Below the pieces are notes generated by a model. The model had not been told where the DNA came from. It saw nothing but the letters and a program-made list of their open reading frames with translations, and did not search any database. DNA of 37,554 nucleotides, from positions 1 to 37,554 of the forward strand of contig JAHJTB010000291.1 in NCBI GenBank assembly GCA_018830135.1, written 5' to 3'. The stretch's first letter is position 1. Each line of letters starts with the position of its first letter. Source of the DNA: Pseudomonadota bacterium. GTDB lineage: Bacteria > Desulfobacterota > Desulfarculia > Adiutricales > JAGVGV01. This document shows positions 23,023 to 31,384 of this stretch, piece after piece. Position numbers and translations under genes: made by a program.

Positions 23023-25026
23023 ATGAAACGCCTGCCGATCCTGTTTTTTGTCACGCTCGCCATCGGCCTGCTCGCGGCCTCCGGCCCGCAAGCGGCCCGC
23101 CTGACCGACGCCGAGACGCCGGACGCGGAAAAGGCCTCCACCCCGGAAACCCGGGTCACCCTGGACTTCCGCGACGTGGACATCCGGGTGGTGGCCAAGT
23201 TCATCAGCGAACTGACCGGGCAGAACTTCATTTTCGACAACCGGGTCCGGGAAAAGGTCACGGTCTTTTCCCCGAGCAAGGTCACGCCCGAAGAGGCCTA
23301 TCGGCTTTTCGAGACGGTCCTCAAGGTGCACGGGTACACCACCGTGCCCCAGAACGGCATGGTCATGGTCGTTCCCAGCCAGAAGGCCCGGGTCATGGAC
23401 GTGGAGACCCGGCCGACGCAGCCCATCCCCCGGACCAAGGACGACCGGGTCATCACCCAGATCATTCACCTTCGTCACGCCGACCCCACGGAGATGCGCA
23501 CCCTGCTGACGCCCCTGATGGACAAGAGCGGCGTGATCATGGCCTATGAAAGCGGCGACACCCTGGTCATCACGGAATACGCCTCGAACATCAACCGCCT
23601 GATGGGCATCATCCGGGCCCTGGACGTTCCGGACGAAGGCGCCCAGCTTTCGGTCATCGATTTGCACTACGCCTCGGCCCGGAATCTGGCCACCGCCCTG
23701 GAAGAGATACTCAAGACCTCCCTGACCCGGGGCAAGGCCCAGCCGGCCGCCGGGGGGATCAAGTACAAGGTGGTGCCGGACGAGCGGACCAACAAGCTGA
23801 TCGTCCTGGCCCGGGCCACGGAACTGGACACCATCCGGGAACTGGTCAGACGCCTGGACATTCCCGCCCCCCGGGGGTCGGACCGGGTCCACGTCTATTT
23901 CCTCAAGAACGCCGTGGCCGAAGACCTGGCCAAGACCCTCAACGAACTGGCCGGCCAGCGGAGCATCGACCCGGGCAAGGGGACCGGTTCGACGTCCCCC
24001 ACGCGCCTGCTGCTCCAGGAGGACGTCTTCATCACCGCGGACAAGGCCACCAACTCGCTGATCATCCGGGCCGAGCGGCAGGACTATCTGGTCATCAAGA
24101 ACATCATCGAGCAACTCGACATCCAGCGGGCCCAGGTCCTGGTCGAAGCGGTCATCATGGAGATGTCCTTCAAGAAGGCTTTGACCCTGGGGGCGGAATG
24201 GCGCTCGATCAACTTCCCCGAGTCGGGCGGCGGGGCCGTGGGTTACGGCGGGACCAGCCTGCCGGTGGGGGACGACGCCAGCGGCCTGATCAACCAGGTG
24301 GCCAGCCAGCCCTTTGGCGCGGCCAGCGGCCTGATCCTGGGCGCGGCCGAAGGCACCCTGACTTACGGCGGCGCGACCTATCTCAACCTGGGCCTGCTCA
24401 TCCAGGCCCTGCAACAGGACTCGGAAGTCAATATCCTGTCCACGCCGCACCTGCTGACCATGGACAACGAAGAGGCCCGGATCGTGGTCGGTGAGGAGCG
24501 GCCGTTTCTCAAGTCGGCCATGACCGCGGAAACCGGGGCGGTCAACCCGGCGGTGACGCGCACGTACGAGTACAAGGACCTGGGCCTGACCTTGAAAATG
24601 ACGCCCCACATCACCCAGGGCGAATTCATCAAGCTCGAGCTCTACCAGCAGATACTCAACTTCATGAGCCAGATCGAGACCGGGGCCATCAGTTCGACCA
24701 AGCGGGAGACGGAAACCGTGGTCCAGGTGCGTGACGGGGAAACCGTCGTCATCGGCGGGCTGATCCGGGACGACCAGCATCTGAGCAAGAGCCAGGTCCC
24801 CTGCATGGGGGACATACCGGTCTTCGGCTGGCTGTTCAAGCGCCGGTCCAACTCGTCGGACAAAACCAATCTGCTCGTCCTGATCAAACCCACGATCATC
24901 CGGACGCCGGACCAGCTCCGGGAACTGACCAGGCAGAAGAAGTCCGAGGTGGAGAACTCGATCCACCCGAAAGCGGACGAGCCGGCGGAGACGCCGGCGG
25001 AAGCCAGGCCGGAGGGCGCCGAATAG
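23023..25026 (+). CDS. gspD: Type II secretion secretin GspD, 667 aa
   Basis: A signal peptide (about residues 1-25) leads into the N0 domain (VTLDFRDVDIRVVAKFI, 45-115) and N1-N3 domains (IIHLRHADPTEMRTLL, VIDLHYASARNLATAL, VYFLKNAVAEDLAKTL). The secretin barrel spans about residues 370-620 (AQVLVEAVIMEMSFKKALTL) and carries the late signature VPCMGDIPVFGWLF at about 592-605. It forms the outer-membrane channel. The tail after 620 is acidic and short, without a clear pilotin-binding S-domain, so how it reaches the outer membrane is open; the GspA/B-like pair may substitute. No pilotin gene is seen. The stop is two bases before gspE. Confidence 0.96.
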   Translation: MKRLPILFFVTLAIGLLAASGPQAARLTDAETPDAEKASTPETRVTLDFRDVDIRVVAKFISELTGQNFIFDNRVREKVTVFSPSKVTPEEAYRLFETVLKVHGYTTVPQNGMVMVVPSQKARVMDVETRPTQPIPRTKDDRVITQIIHLRHADPTEMRTLLTPLMDKSGVIMAYESGDTLVITEYASNINRLMGIIRALDVPDEGAQLSVIDLHYASARNLATALEEILKTSLTRGKAQPAAGGIKYKVVPDERTNKLIVLARATELDTIRELVRRLDIPAPRGSDRVHVYFLKNAVAEDLAKTLNELAGQRSIDPGKGTGSTSPTRLLLQEDVFITADKATNSLIIRAERQDYLVIKNIIEQLDIQRAQVLVEAVIMEMSFKKALTLGAEWRSINFPESGGGAVGYGGTSLPVGDDASGLINQVASQPFGAASGLILGAAEGTLTYGGATYLNLGLLIQALQQDSEVNILSTPHLLTMDNEEARIVVGEERPFLKSAMTAETGAVNPAVTRTYEYKDLGLTLKMTPHITQGEFIKLELYQQILNFMSQIETGAISSTKRETETVVQVRDGETVVIGGLIRDDQHLSKSQVPCMGDIPVFGWLFKRRSNSSDKTNLLVLIKPTIIRTPDQLRELTRQKKSEVENSIHPKADEPAETPAEARPEGAE

Positions 25027-25028
25027 CC

Positions 25029-26642
25029 ATGGTTCCGGATCGACTGCGAACGACCTTCCAACTGGCCCTGGAGGCCGGATCGGGCGGCGCCGAAGCCCTC
25101 AAGGCCCTCTGCGTCCACCTGGGCCTCCCCTTTTTCGACCGGCTTCCCACGCCCCGGGTCCCATCCGAGCTGACGGAAAAATTCGACGTGGCCTGGGCCC
25201 GGAAGAACCGCCTGGTTCCCCTTTCGGTCCAGGACGACCACGTGGTCGCGGCGACCTCCGTTCCCCTGGCCGTCGAGCCGCCCGACCAGCTGGCCTTTGT
25301 CCTGGGCCGCCGGGTCGAACTGGTCGGCGCGCCGGAAGACGAGATTCTGCGCGCCTTGAACATGTATTTTTCCGAAAGCATGGCTTCGGCCGACGATGTG
25401 CTCAAGGAGATGACCGAAACCGAGGTGGAGGTACTGGGGACGGACCTCGAGGCCGTGCCGGACCTGATCGATTCCAGCGACTCGGCGCCGGTTATCCGCC
25501 TGATCAACCGGGTCCTGTTCCAGGCGGTGTCGGAGAAGGCCAGCGACATTCACATCGAACCGGCCTCGGATCATGTCAAGGTCCGCTTCCGTATCGACGG
25601 CGTGCTCTACGATCGGCTGCACCCGCCCTTGCAGTATCTCCCCTTTCTCTCGTCCCGGATCAAGGTCCTGGCTGGTCTGGACATCGCGGAAAAGCGGCTG
25701 CCCCAGGACGGACGGTTCCAGTTCACCGTGGCCGAACTGAACATCGACGTGCGGGTTTCGATCATCCCGACGGCCGGGGGGGAGCGGGTGGTCCTGCGTC
25801 TGCTGGACAAGTCCACGGCCCTGCTGGGTCTCGAGGAACTGGGCATGGACCCGGACAACTTCGGCGTCTTCAATCAACTCATCACCCGGCCCCACGGAAT
25901 CTTTCTGGCCACCGGCCCGACGGGGGCGGGCAAGACCACGACCTTGTACGCGGCGCTCAGCCGGCTCAACTCCCGGGAGTTGAACATCATCACGATCGAA
26001 GACCCGGTGGAGTATCGTCTGAGCGGGGTGGGACAGATTCATGTCAACACCAAGGTCGGGCTGGATTTCGCCCGGGGCCTGCGATCGGTCCTGCGGCACG
26101 ACCCGGACGTGATCATGATCGGCGAGATACGGGACTTCGAGACCGCGGAGATCGCCATTCAGGCCGCCCTGACCGGCCATCTGGTCTTTTCCACGCTCCA
26201 CACCAACGACGCATCCTCGGCCGTGACCCGTCTGGTGGACATGGGGGTCGAACCCTTTCTGGTTTCGTCGGCCGTGATCGGCGTCGGGGCCCAGCGCCTG
26301 GTCCGCCTGCTCTGCCCCCATTGCCGGCAGCCTCACCGCCCCTTGGCCCGCACCCTCAGCCGGGCCGGTCTACCCCAGGACGTCCTGGACGGGGCCGAGG
26401 TCTATCAGCCGGCCGGCTGCGAGCACTGCTTCCAGACCGGTTACCGGGGCCGGACCGGCATATACGAGTTGCTGGCCATGACCGGTCCGGTGCAGCGGAC
26501 CCTGGCCCGGACCAGCGAATCCAACGAAATCAGGCAGTCCGCCATCGAATCGGGCATGAAGCCCCTGATCATGGACGGTCTGAACAAAGTCCGCGCCGGC
26601 AAGACCTCCCTGGAGGAGGTCCTGCGCGTGACGCTGACCTGA
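25029..26642 (+). CDS. gspE: Type II secretion ATPase GspE, 537 aa
   Basis: The protein has a GspE N-terminal domain (about 1-140) and a type II/IV secretion ATPase core. Walker A is GPTGAGKT at 296-303, the Asp box and Walker B DVIMIGEIRD at about 360-369, and a His box follows in FSTLHTNDA. A zinc-binding tetracysteine is formed by CPHC at 429-432 and CEHC at 464-467, as in GspE proteins. It powers pseudopilus assembly at the cytoplasmic face through GspL and GspF. Confidence 0.96.
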   Translation: MVPDRLRTTFQLALEAGSGGAEALKALCVHLGLPFFDRLPTPRVPSELTEKFDVAWARKNRLVPLSVQDDHVVAATSVPLAVEPPDQLAFVLGRRVELVGAPEDEILRALNMYFSESMASADDVLKEMTETEVEVLGTDLEAVPDLIDSSDSAPVIRLINRVLFQAVSEKASDIHIEPASDHVKVRFRIDGVLYDRLHPPLQYLPFLSSRIKVLAGLDIAEKRLPQDGRFQFTVAELNIDVRVSIIPTAGGERVVLRLLDKSTALLGLEELGMDPDNFGVFNQLITRPHGIFLATGPTGAGKTTTLYAALSRLNSRELNIITIEDPVEYRLSGVGQIHVNTKVGLDFARGLRSVLRHDPDVIMIGEIRDFETAEIAIQAALTGHLVFSTLHTNDASSAVTRLVDMGVEPFLVSSAVIGVGAQRLVRLLCPHCRQPHRPLARTLSRAGLPQDVLDGAEVYQPAGCEHCFQTGYRGRTGIYELLAMTGPVQRTLARTSESNEIRQSAIESGMKPLIMDGLNKVRAGKTSLEEVLRVTLT

Positions 26643-26655
26643 GCGGGTTTCCGTC

Positions 26656-27885
26656 ATGCCGGTCTACGCCTATCGGGCCCTGGACCAATCCGGCAAGACC
26701 GTCCGGGGGGTGGTGGACGCGGATACGCCCCAGAAGGCCCGCCGCCGGCTGCGCTTCGACGGCCTCCACCCCATTGAACTCAGTCCGGCCTCCCGGCTTC
26801 TGGCCCGGGCCGAACCCCTGGCCCGCCTCCGGAAGCTGGTCCCCTTCCGGCCCAACCGGCTGCGTCTCCTGGCCGGCACCACCCGCCAGGCGGCCACCCT
26901 GCTGGCCGCCGGCCTGCCCCTGGTCACGGCCCTGACCACGATCCAGGAGCAGACCGAAGACCAGGAGTTCGGCCACATCCTGGCCTTGGTCCGGGAGGAG
27001 GTCACCGGCGGCGAGTCCCTGGCCAACGCCCTGGCCCGGCGGCCGGACGTCTTTCCCATGGACTACATCCACATGATCCGGGCCGGGGAGCTGGCCGGCT
27101 CCCTGGACGAGGTGCTCGAACGCCTGGCCGGCAACCTCGAACGCCGCCAGACCAGGCGGGCCCGCATCGGGGCGGCCCTGACCTATCCGGCCCTCATGAC
27201 CCTGGTCGGAGCGGCCGTGCTGTTGTTTCTGCTCTCGTTCATCATCCCCACGCTGACGGGCCTGTTCGACAACCTGGGCGCGGCCCTGCCCTGGCCGACC
27301 CGCCTGCTGCTGGCCGTCAGCGAAACGCTCAAGCAGTACTGGTGGCTGGTGGTCGCCGGTCTGGCCGGAGTGGTCCTGGCCTTCCAGCGATACCTGAAAA
27401 AGGAGGCCAACTACCGCCGGTTCGAAGGCTGGGTCTTCCGCCTGCCCGTGATGGGCTCGCTTTTCCAGCGGCTGAGGCTGGCCCAGGCCATCCGGGGCCT
27501 GGCCGTCATGACCAGCGGAGGCGTGACCCTGACCCGGGCCCTGACCGCCACGGCCGACGGCATGGGCCGTTCCTTGTATGCCGAAGCCCTCCGGACCGCG
27601 GCCCAGCGCGTCGGACAGGGACGGTCCCTGGCCGAGTCCCTGGGGACCGGACGCCTGTTTCCGCCCCTCGTCCGCCGCATGGTCGCCGTGGGCGAGGCCA
27701 GCGGCACCCTGACCGATATGCTGTCCCGGACGGCCCAGGCCTACGAGGAGGAGACCGACCAGGCCCTCTCGGCCATGACCTCCCTGGTCGAACCGGTCAT
27801 CATCATCGTCATGGGCCTGCTGGTCGGCTTCATCGAAATGGCCGTGCTTCTGCCCATCTTCGAGATCAGCGGGCTGGTGGGATGA
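26656..27885 (+). CDS. gspF: Type II secretion inner-membrane protein GspF, 409 aa
   Basis: It starts MPVYAYRALDQSGKTVRGVVDAD, the standard GspF opening, with two GspF cytoplasmic domains (about 70-175 and 255-375) and three membrane helices at about 176-200, 228-248 and 376-402. Length and layout are normal for the family. It forms the membrane platform for the ATPase and pseudopilins. The stop codon overlaps a possible early ATG of gspG. Confidence 0.96.
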   Translation: MPVYAYRALDQSGKTVRGVVDADTPQKARRRLRFDGLHPIELSPASRLLARAEPLARLRKLVPFRPNRLRLLAGTTRQAATLLAAGLPLVTALTTIQEQTEDQEFGHILALVREEVTGGESLANALARRPDVFPMDYIHMIRAGELAGSLDEVLERLAGNLERRQTRRARIGAALTYPALMTLVGAAVLLFLLSFIIPTLTGLFDNLGAALPWPTRLLLAVSETLKQYWWLVVAGLAGVVLAFQRYLKKEANYRRFEGWVFRLPVMGSLFQRLRLAQAIRGLAVMTSGGVTLTRALTATADGMGRSLYAEALRTAAQRVGQGRSLAESLGTGRLFPPLVRRMVAVGEASGTLTDMLSRTAQAYEEETDQALSAMTSLVEPVIIIVMGLLVGFIEMAVLLPIFEISGLVG

Positions 27886-27944
27886 AGACCCGCCGCCCAG
27901 ACGACGCATCCCGGTTTGCCCGGCAAGCCGGCGAGGAGGAACAC

Positions 27945-28424
27945 ATGTCAGACCCAACCGCTTTCCGCAAAGGAAAACGGATCGACCGCCGCCCCGGATT
28001 CACCCTGATCGAAATTCTGGTCGTGGTCGTCATCCTGGGCATCCTGGCCGGACTGGTCATTCCCCGGATCGCCGACCAGCCGGAAAAGGCCCGCCGGACC
28101 AAGGCCCGGCTTCAGATCGAAAGCCTGGAAACGGCCCTCAAGCTGTTCAAGCTGGACAACGGCTATTACCCGACCACCGAACAGGGACTGGAAGCCCTGG
28201 TCCGCAAGCCGACCATCGGCCGGGTCCCGGTCCGGTGGCGGGATGGGGGGTACCTGGAAAAAAACCAGGTCCCCAAGGACCCCTGGGGCCGTGACTTCGT
28301 TTACATCAGCCCGGGCATCCACCTCCAGGACTTCGACCTTTATTCTTTGGGCACGGACGGCGAACCCGGCGGAGAGGGCACGGACGCGGACGTGAACAAC
28401 TGGGAAACCGAGGCCGGCTCCTGA
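27945..28424 (+). CDS. gspG: Major pseudopilin GspG, 159 aa
   Basis: The prepilin peptidase site is RRPG/FTLIEILVVVVILGILAG, cleaved after G18, with Glu at mature position 5. The C-terminal part is the GspG signature: LDNGYYPTTEQGLEALVRKP, PKDPWGRDFVY and YSLGTDGEPGGEGTDADVNNW. The ATG at 27945 is preferred because GAGGAGG lies 5 bases upstream; an ATG at 27882 that overlaps the gspF stop would give a 180-residue precursor with an unusually long leader. It is the main subunit of the pseudopilus. Confidence 0.96.
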   Translation: MSDPTAFRKGKRIDRRPGFTLIEILVVVVILGILAGLVIPRIADQPEKARRTKARLQIESLETALKLFKLDNGYYPTTEQGLEALVRKPTIGRVPVRWRDGGYLEKNQVPKDPWGRDFVYISPGIHLQDFDLYSLGTDGEPGGEGTDADVNNWETEAGS

Positions 28425-28512
28425 CGGGCCAACATGACGGTTAAGGAGTCTGGAAAGGGGAGTGGCCGGTGGGGCGGGCCTCGGGTCCGCCAGACCTGTC
28501 CGCCCTTGGCGC

Positions 28513-28568
28513 GATTGCTTCGTCGCTCCCCTCCTCGTAGCGACGCCCATCAGCACCGTCATTGCGAG
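28513..28568. repeat. Palindromic dispersed repeat, copy 1 (partial)
   Basis: It starts GATTGCTTCGTCGCT and ends CACCGTCATTGCGAG. The right-hand inverted arm is cut short after GCGAG. It shares about 15 bases at each end with copy 2. Confidence 0.7.
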
Positions 28569-28665
28569 TGTCCGATCTCCGGCTTCGCCGAAGGTTATTG
28601 GACATAGAAACAAATCATGCCATTGGGAGAGGCCTGTGGACCGCCAGGCTTTCATAACTCCAACA

Positions 28666-28750
28666 GATTGCTTCGTCGCTTCGCTCCTCGCAACGACGAA
28701 ACCTATCAGCACCGTCATTGCGAGGAGCCGCAGGCGACGAAGCAATCTCG
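28666..28750. repeat. Palindromic dispersed repeat, copy 2 (complete)
   Basis: The left arm begins GATTGCTTCGTCGCT and the right arm ends GACGAAGCAATC, complementary over about 30 bases with a few differences, around a centre that contains CACCGTCATTGCGAGGAG. Repeats of this CATTGCGAGGAGC type are familiar from many environmental bacterial genomes. Confidence 0.75.
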
Positions 28751-28839
28751 TGAACCCTGGACTTTCCTTATTCGTTTCCAAACCGACGCGTGGGAACGAG
28801 CGGTAACACGGGCGGATAGTACCTGGGGATGGGGATTCC

Positions 28840-29403
28840 GTGAGCAGAGAATCGGGAGCGCCGAAATACCGTTATCAGGGACCAGGAGCCGGGCCGATGG
28901 GCCCGGCCCGGGGATTCACCCTGCCCGAGCTGACCGTGGTCCTGTTCATCATGGGGGTGATCCTGTCCGTGGTCCTGCCCCGATTCGGCTCCATGGACGA
29001 CGAGGAGCCCCTGCGCCGGGCCGCCCGGCTGATGGCCGGCCTGGCCCTGGAAGCCCACAGCATGTCCCTGACCCAGTCCCGCCCCTGGTATCTCTGTCTC
29101 GATCTGGACGAGCGCAGGTGCTGGCTGAGTTCGACCCGGCCCGAGCGGGACGGCGGTCCCGGCGCGGAGAGCAAGGTTCGCCGGCTGCCTGACGGGGCGG
29201 TCTTTCAGGATGCGGTCCTGGCCGACCGGGGCCTGTTGAAAAAGGGCGTGGTCGCTTTGGCCTACTGGCCTCAGGGCGGCAACGAACCCGGCACGGTGCA
29301 TCTCAAGGCCGAGCGGGGCAAGGAGGAGATGACCGTTTTTTTCCGTCCCTACGTGGGCCGGACCGAGATCGAGACCGGGTATTTGCGGGAGGAGACCCGA
29401 TGA
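28840..29403 (+). CDS. gspH: Minor pseudopilin GspH, 187 aa
   Basis: The prepilin site is GPARG/FTLPELTVVLFIMGVIL, cleaved after G25, with Glu at mature position 5. The leader is long. The start is GTG at 28840 with GGGGATGGGGA upstream; an internal ATG at 28897 would give a shorter leader. The soluble domain (SLTQSRPWYLCLDLDERRCW) fits GspH. It is one of the minor tip subunits. It overlaps gspI by 4 bases and is separated from gspG by the repeats. Confidence 0.88.
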   Translation: MSRESGAPKYRYQGPGAGPMGPARGFTLPELTVVLFIMGVILSVVLPRFGSMDDEEPLRRAARLMAGLALEAHSMSLTQSRPWYLCLDLDERRCWLSSTRPERDGGPGAESKVRRLPDGAVFQDAVLADRGLLKKGVVALAYWPQGGNEPGTVHLKAERGKEEMTVFFRPYVGRTEIETGYLREETR

Positions 29404-29774
29404 GGGGCCGGCGGGCCGGGTTCAGCCTGTTGGAGGTCATGATCGCCCTGGCCGTGATCGCCATTGCCCTGGTGGCCGTGGTCCGGACCCAGGGCCAGGG
29501 CATCCGCCTGACCCGGGAGGCCCGTTTCACTTCGCGGGCCGTCTTCATGGCCCGCCAGGCCCTGGCCGCGGCCCAGGCCGATCCGGAACTGGAACCCGGC
29601 GTCAAGGACGGCCGTTTCGACGAGCCGCTCGACGACATGGCCTGGGAGCGGGAGGTCACGCCCATGCCGGGCCTGCCCGATCTGTATCGCGTCCGGGTCT
29701 GGGTCCATCCGCACGGTTCGCCGCCCCGCCAGGGATTGAGCCTGCTGGGCTTCAGCTACCGGGAGCACCCGTGA
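29400..29774 (+). CDS. gspI: Minor pseudopilin GspI, 124 aa
   Basis: The prepilin site is RRAG/FSLLEVMIALAVIAIALVAV with G7 and Glu at mature position 5. The short soluble domain (ARQALAAAQADPEL, YRVRVWVH) matches GspI in size. It overlaps both neighbours by 4 bases, so gspH-I-J are translationally coupled. Confidence 0.9.
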   Translation: MRGRRAGFSLLEVMIALAVIAIALVAVVRTQGQGIRLTREARFTSRAVFMARQALAAAQADPELEPGVKDGRFDEPLDDMAWEREVTPMPGLPDLYRVRVWVHPHGSPPRQGLSLLGFSYREHP

Positions 29775-30436
29775 AAAAGAGGCCCGGTCTGACCCTGGTC
29801 GATCTGATGGTCTCCCTGGCCGTCCTGGCCATCATCATGAGCGCGGTCTATTGGGTCTTCGCCACCCAGGAGAAGGCCGTGCGGGCCGCCAATGAGGGTC
29901 GTGACGTGTACGGCCAGGCCCGCCTGATCCTGGACCGCCTGACCCGCGATATCACCTCCGCCTGGCTTCCCCAAGTCCCCCGGCCCATGGCCGTGACGCA
30001 GTACCGCTTCAAGGGCCAGGCCGACCGGCTCGACTTCATCTCGACCGCTTCCATGTCTCCGGACTCGATCGGGTCCGGCCTGTCCGAGATCGGATACCGC
30101 CTCGAAACGCCGGAACGCGACGCGGAGGGCCGCTTTCTTATCATACGTCGCCAGGACGACACCCCGGACGGCGAACCCGAGGAGGGCGGCGCGGAGATCG
30201 TCCTGAGCCGGGAGGTCCTTTCCCTGAAGCTGACCTACCTGGACGCGTCCGCCGAGGAAAAGGAGGAGGCCGAGGCCGAGCAGGCCCAGGCCCTGCCCCG
30301 GGCCGTGGTCGTCCGGCTGGAACTGGCCGCCCCGGACGGCGGCAAGGAGATATTCAGCACCCTGATCAAGCCGGTCATGGCCTGGCCCCTGGTCCGGCCC
30401 ATTGAAAAAGCGAAAGGACTGAAACTGCCGTGGTAG
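29771..30436 (+). CDS. gspJ: Minor pseudopilin GspJ, 221 aa
   Basis: The leader is only five residues and the site reads KKRPG/LTLVDLMVSLAVLAI, with Leu at mature position 1 and Asp at position 5 in place of Phe and Glu. The soluble domain (YGQARLILDRLTRDI, then IGYRLETPERDAEGRFLIIRR) and position identify GspJ. An acidic insert (EEKEEAEAEQAQA) lies near residue 165. The start is GTG, overlapping the gspI stop; gspK begins before the end. Confidence 0.88.
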   Translation: MKKRPGLTLVDLMVSLAVLAIIMSAVYWVFATQEKAVRAANEGRDVYGQARLILDRLTRDITSAWLPQVPRPMAVTQYRFKGQADRLDFISTASMSPDSIGSGLSEIGYRLETPERDAEGRFLIIRRQDDTPDGEPEEGGAEIVLSREVLSLKLTYLDASAEEKEEAEAEQAQALPRAVVVRLELAAPDGGKEIFSTLIKPVMAWPLVRPIEKAKGLKLPW

Positions 30437-31374
30437 TCCGGCGACAAGGCATCGCCCTGCTCATGACCCTGCTTGTCCTCGGGCTGCTGACCGCGTCGGC
30501 CTTGAGCCTGATGCGGCTGGCCGACCTGGAGTTTCGGGTCGCCGACAACACCTACGCCTTCGCCCAGGCCGAGATTCTGGCCCAGGCCGGCCTCCAGGGC
30601 GCGATGACCCTCCTGGCCATGGACGACAACGATTACGACGCCCCGACCGATCCCTGGGGCAGGTTCGGCCAGTACGCGAGCCTGGCCACCGGATTCATCG
30701 AGGAAGGCGCCTTCGGCGGCCGCATCGAGGACCTGTCCGGCCTGATCGATATCAACTCCCTGGTGGATCGCACCGGGGTCCCGGTGACCCAGCGCATCGA
30801 GCAGTTCGACCGGCTTTTGAGGCTGCTCGAGCTGGACCCGGATATCCTGCCGGACCTGCTGGACTGGCTGGACCCGGACGACGAGGCCCGGATGGGCGGC
30901 GCGGAGACCCCATACTACCGGCAATTGGACCCGCCGTATCCCTGCGGCAACGGCCCCCTGGACACGGAGGCCCAACTGGGCCTGGTCAAGGGTTTCGGCC
31001 GCCGGGTCCTGGACGGCCAGGACGACCGGCCCGGCCTGCGGCCCTATGTCACCGTGCATTCGAGCGGCCTGATCAACATCAACACCGCGCCGGAGCCGGT
31101 GTTGCTGAGCCTGGACGACGGGTTGACGCGGGCGGTCGTCCAAGAGATAATGGGGCGGCGGGCCAGTCAGCCCTTCGAAAAACTGGATGAACTGCGGGAC
31201 CTGCCCGGTCTGACCCCGGAACTGCTCAACCGGATCGTGCCCCTGATCTCGGTCAAAAGCGAGTTCTTCCGAATCCGGGTCGAGGGGAGTTTCCGGCAGG
31301 CCCGGGCCGCGGTCACGGCCGTTGTCTACCGGAGCCAGTCCGGGGTCCGGCTGATCTATTATCTGCAAGGTTGA
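30430..31374 (+). CDS. gspK: Minor pseudopilin GspK, 314 aa
   Basis: The prepilin site is RRQG/IALLMTLLVLGLLTASAL, with Met at mature position 5; lack of Glu5 is normal for GspK. The large soluble domain has the helix-rich insert of the family (LLDWLDPDDEAR, SSGLININTAPEPVL, ELRDLPGL). GspK caps the pseudopilus tip. The start is GTG at 30430, overlapping gspJ by 7 bases. Confidence 0.93.
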   Translation: MVVRRQGIALLMTLLVLGLLTASALSLMRLADLEFRVADNTYAFAQAEILAQAGLQGAMTLLAMDDNDYDAPTDPWGRFGQYASLATGFIEEGAFGGRIEDLSGLIDINSLVDRTGVPVTQRIEQFDRLLRLLELDPDILPDLLDWLDPDDEARMGGAETPYYRQLDPPYPCGNGPLDTEAQLGLVKGFGRRVLDGQDDRPGLRPYVTVHSSGLININTAPEPVLLSLDDGLTRAVVQEIMGRRASQPFEKLDELRDLPGLTPELLNRIVPLISVKSEFFRIRVEGSFRQARAAVTAVVYRSQSGVRLIYYLQG

Positions 31375-31384
31375 GGAGTGTATT

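Larger units (their letters stand above)
28425..28839. other. Repeat-filled gap inside the gsp operon
   Basis: A 415-base gap separates gspG from gspH in an operon whose other genes touch or overlap. It contains two copies of a palindromic repeat (28513-28568 and 28666-28750) and no credible gene. Confidence 0.8.

Noticed and set aside
21859-24966. A 1035-codon open frame on the minus strand opposite gspA, the gspB-like gene and gspD
   Set aside because: Same explanation: antisense of well-supported secretion genes, with no recognisable domains and no ribosome binding site.
28513-28750. A CRISPR-like array
   Set aside because: There are only two repeat units, they are palindromic throughout and differ in length, and there are no regular spacers and no cas genes.
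28462-29192. Open frames across the gap between gspG and gspH
   Set aside because: They translate palindromic repeats and then out-of-frame gspH sequence.
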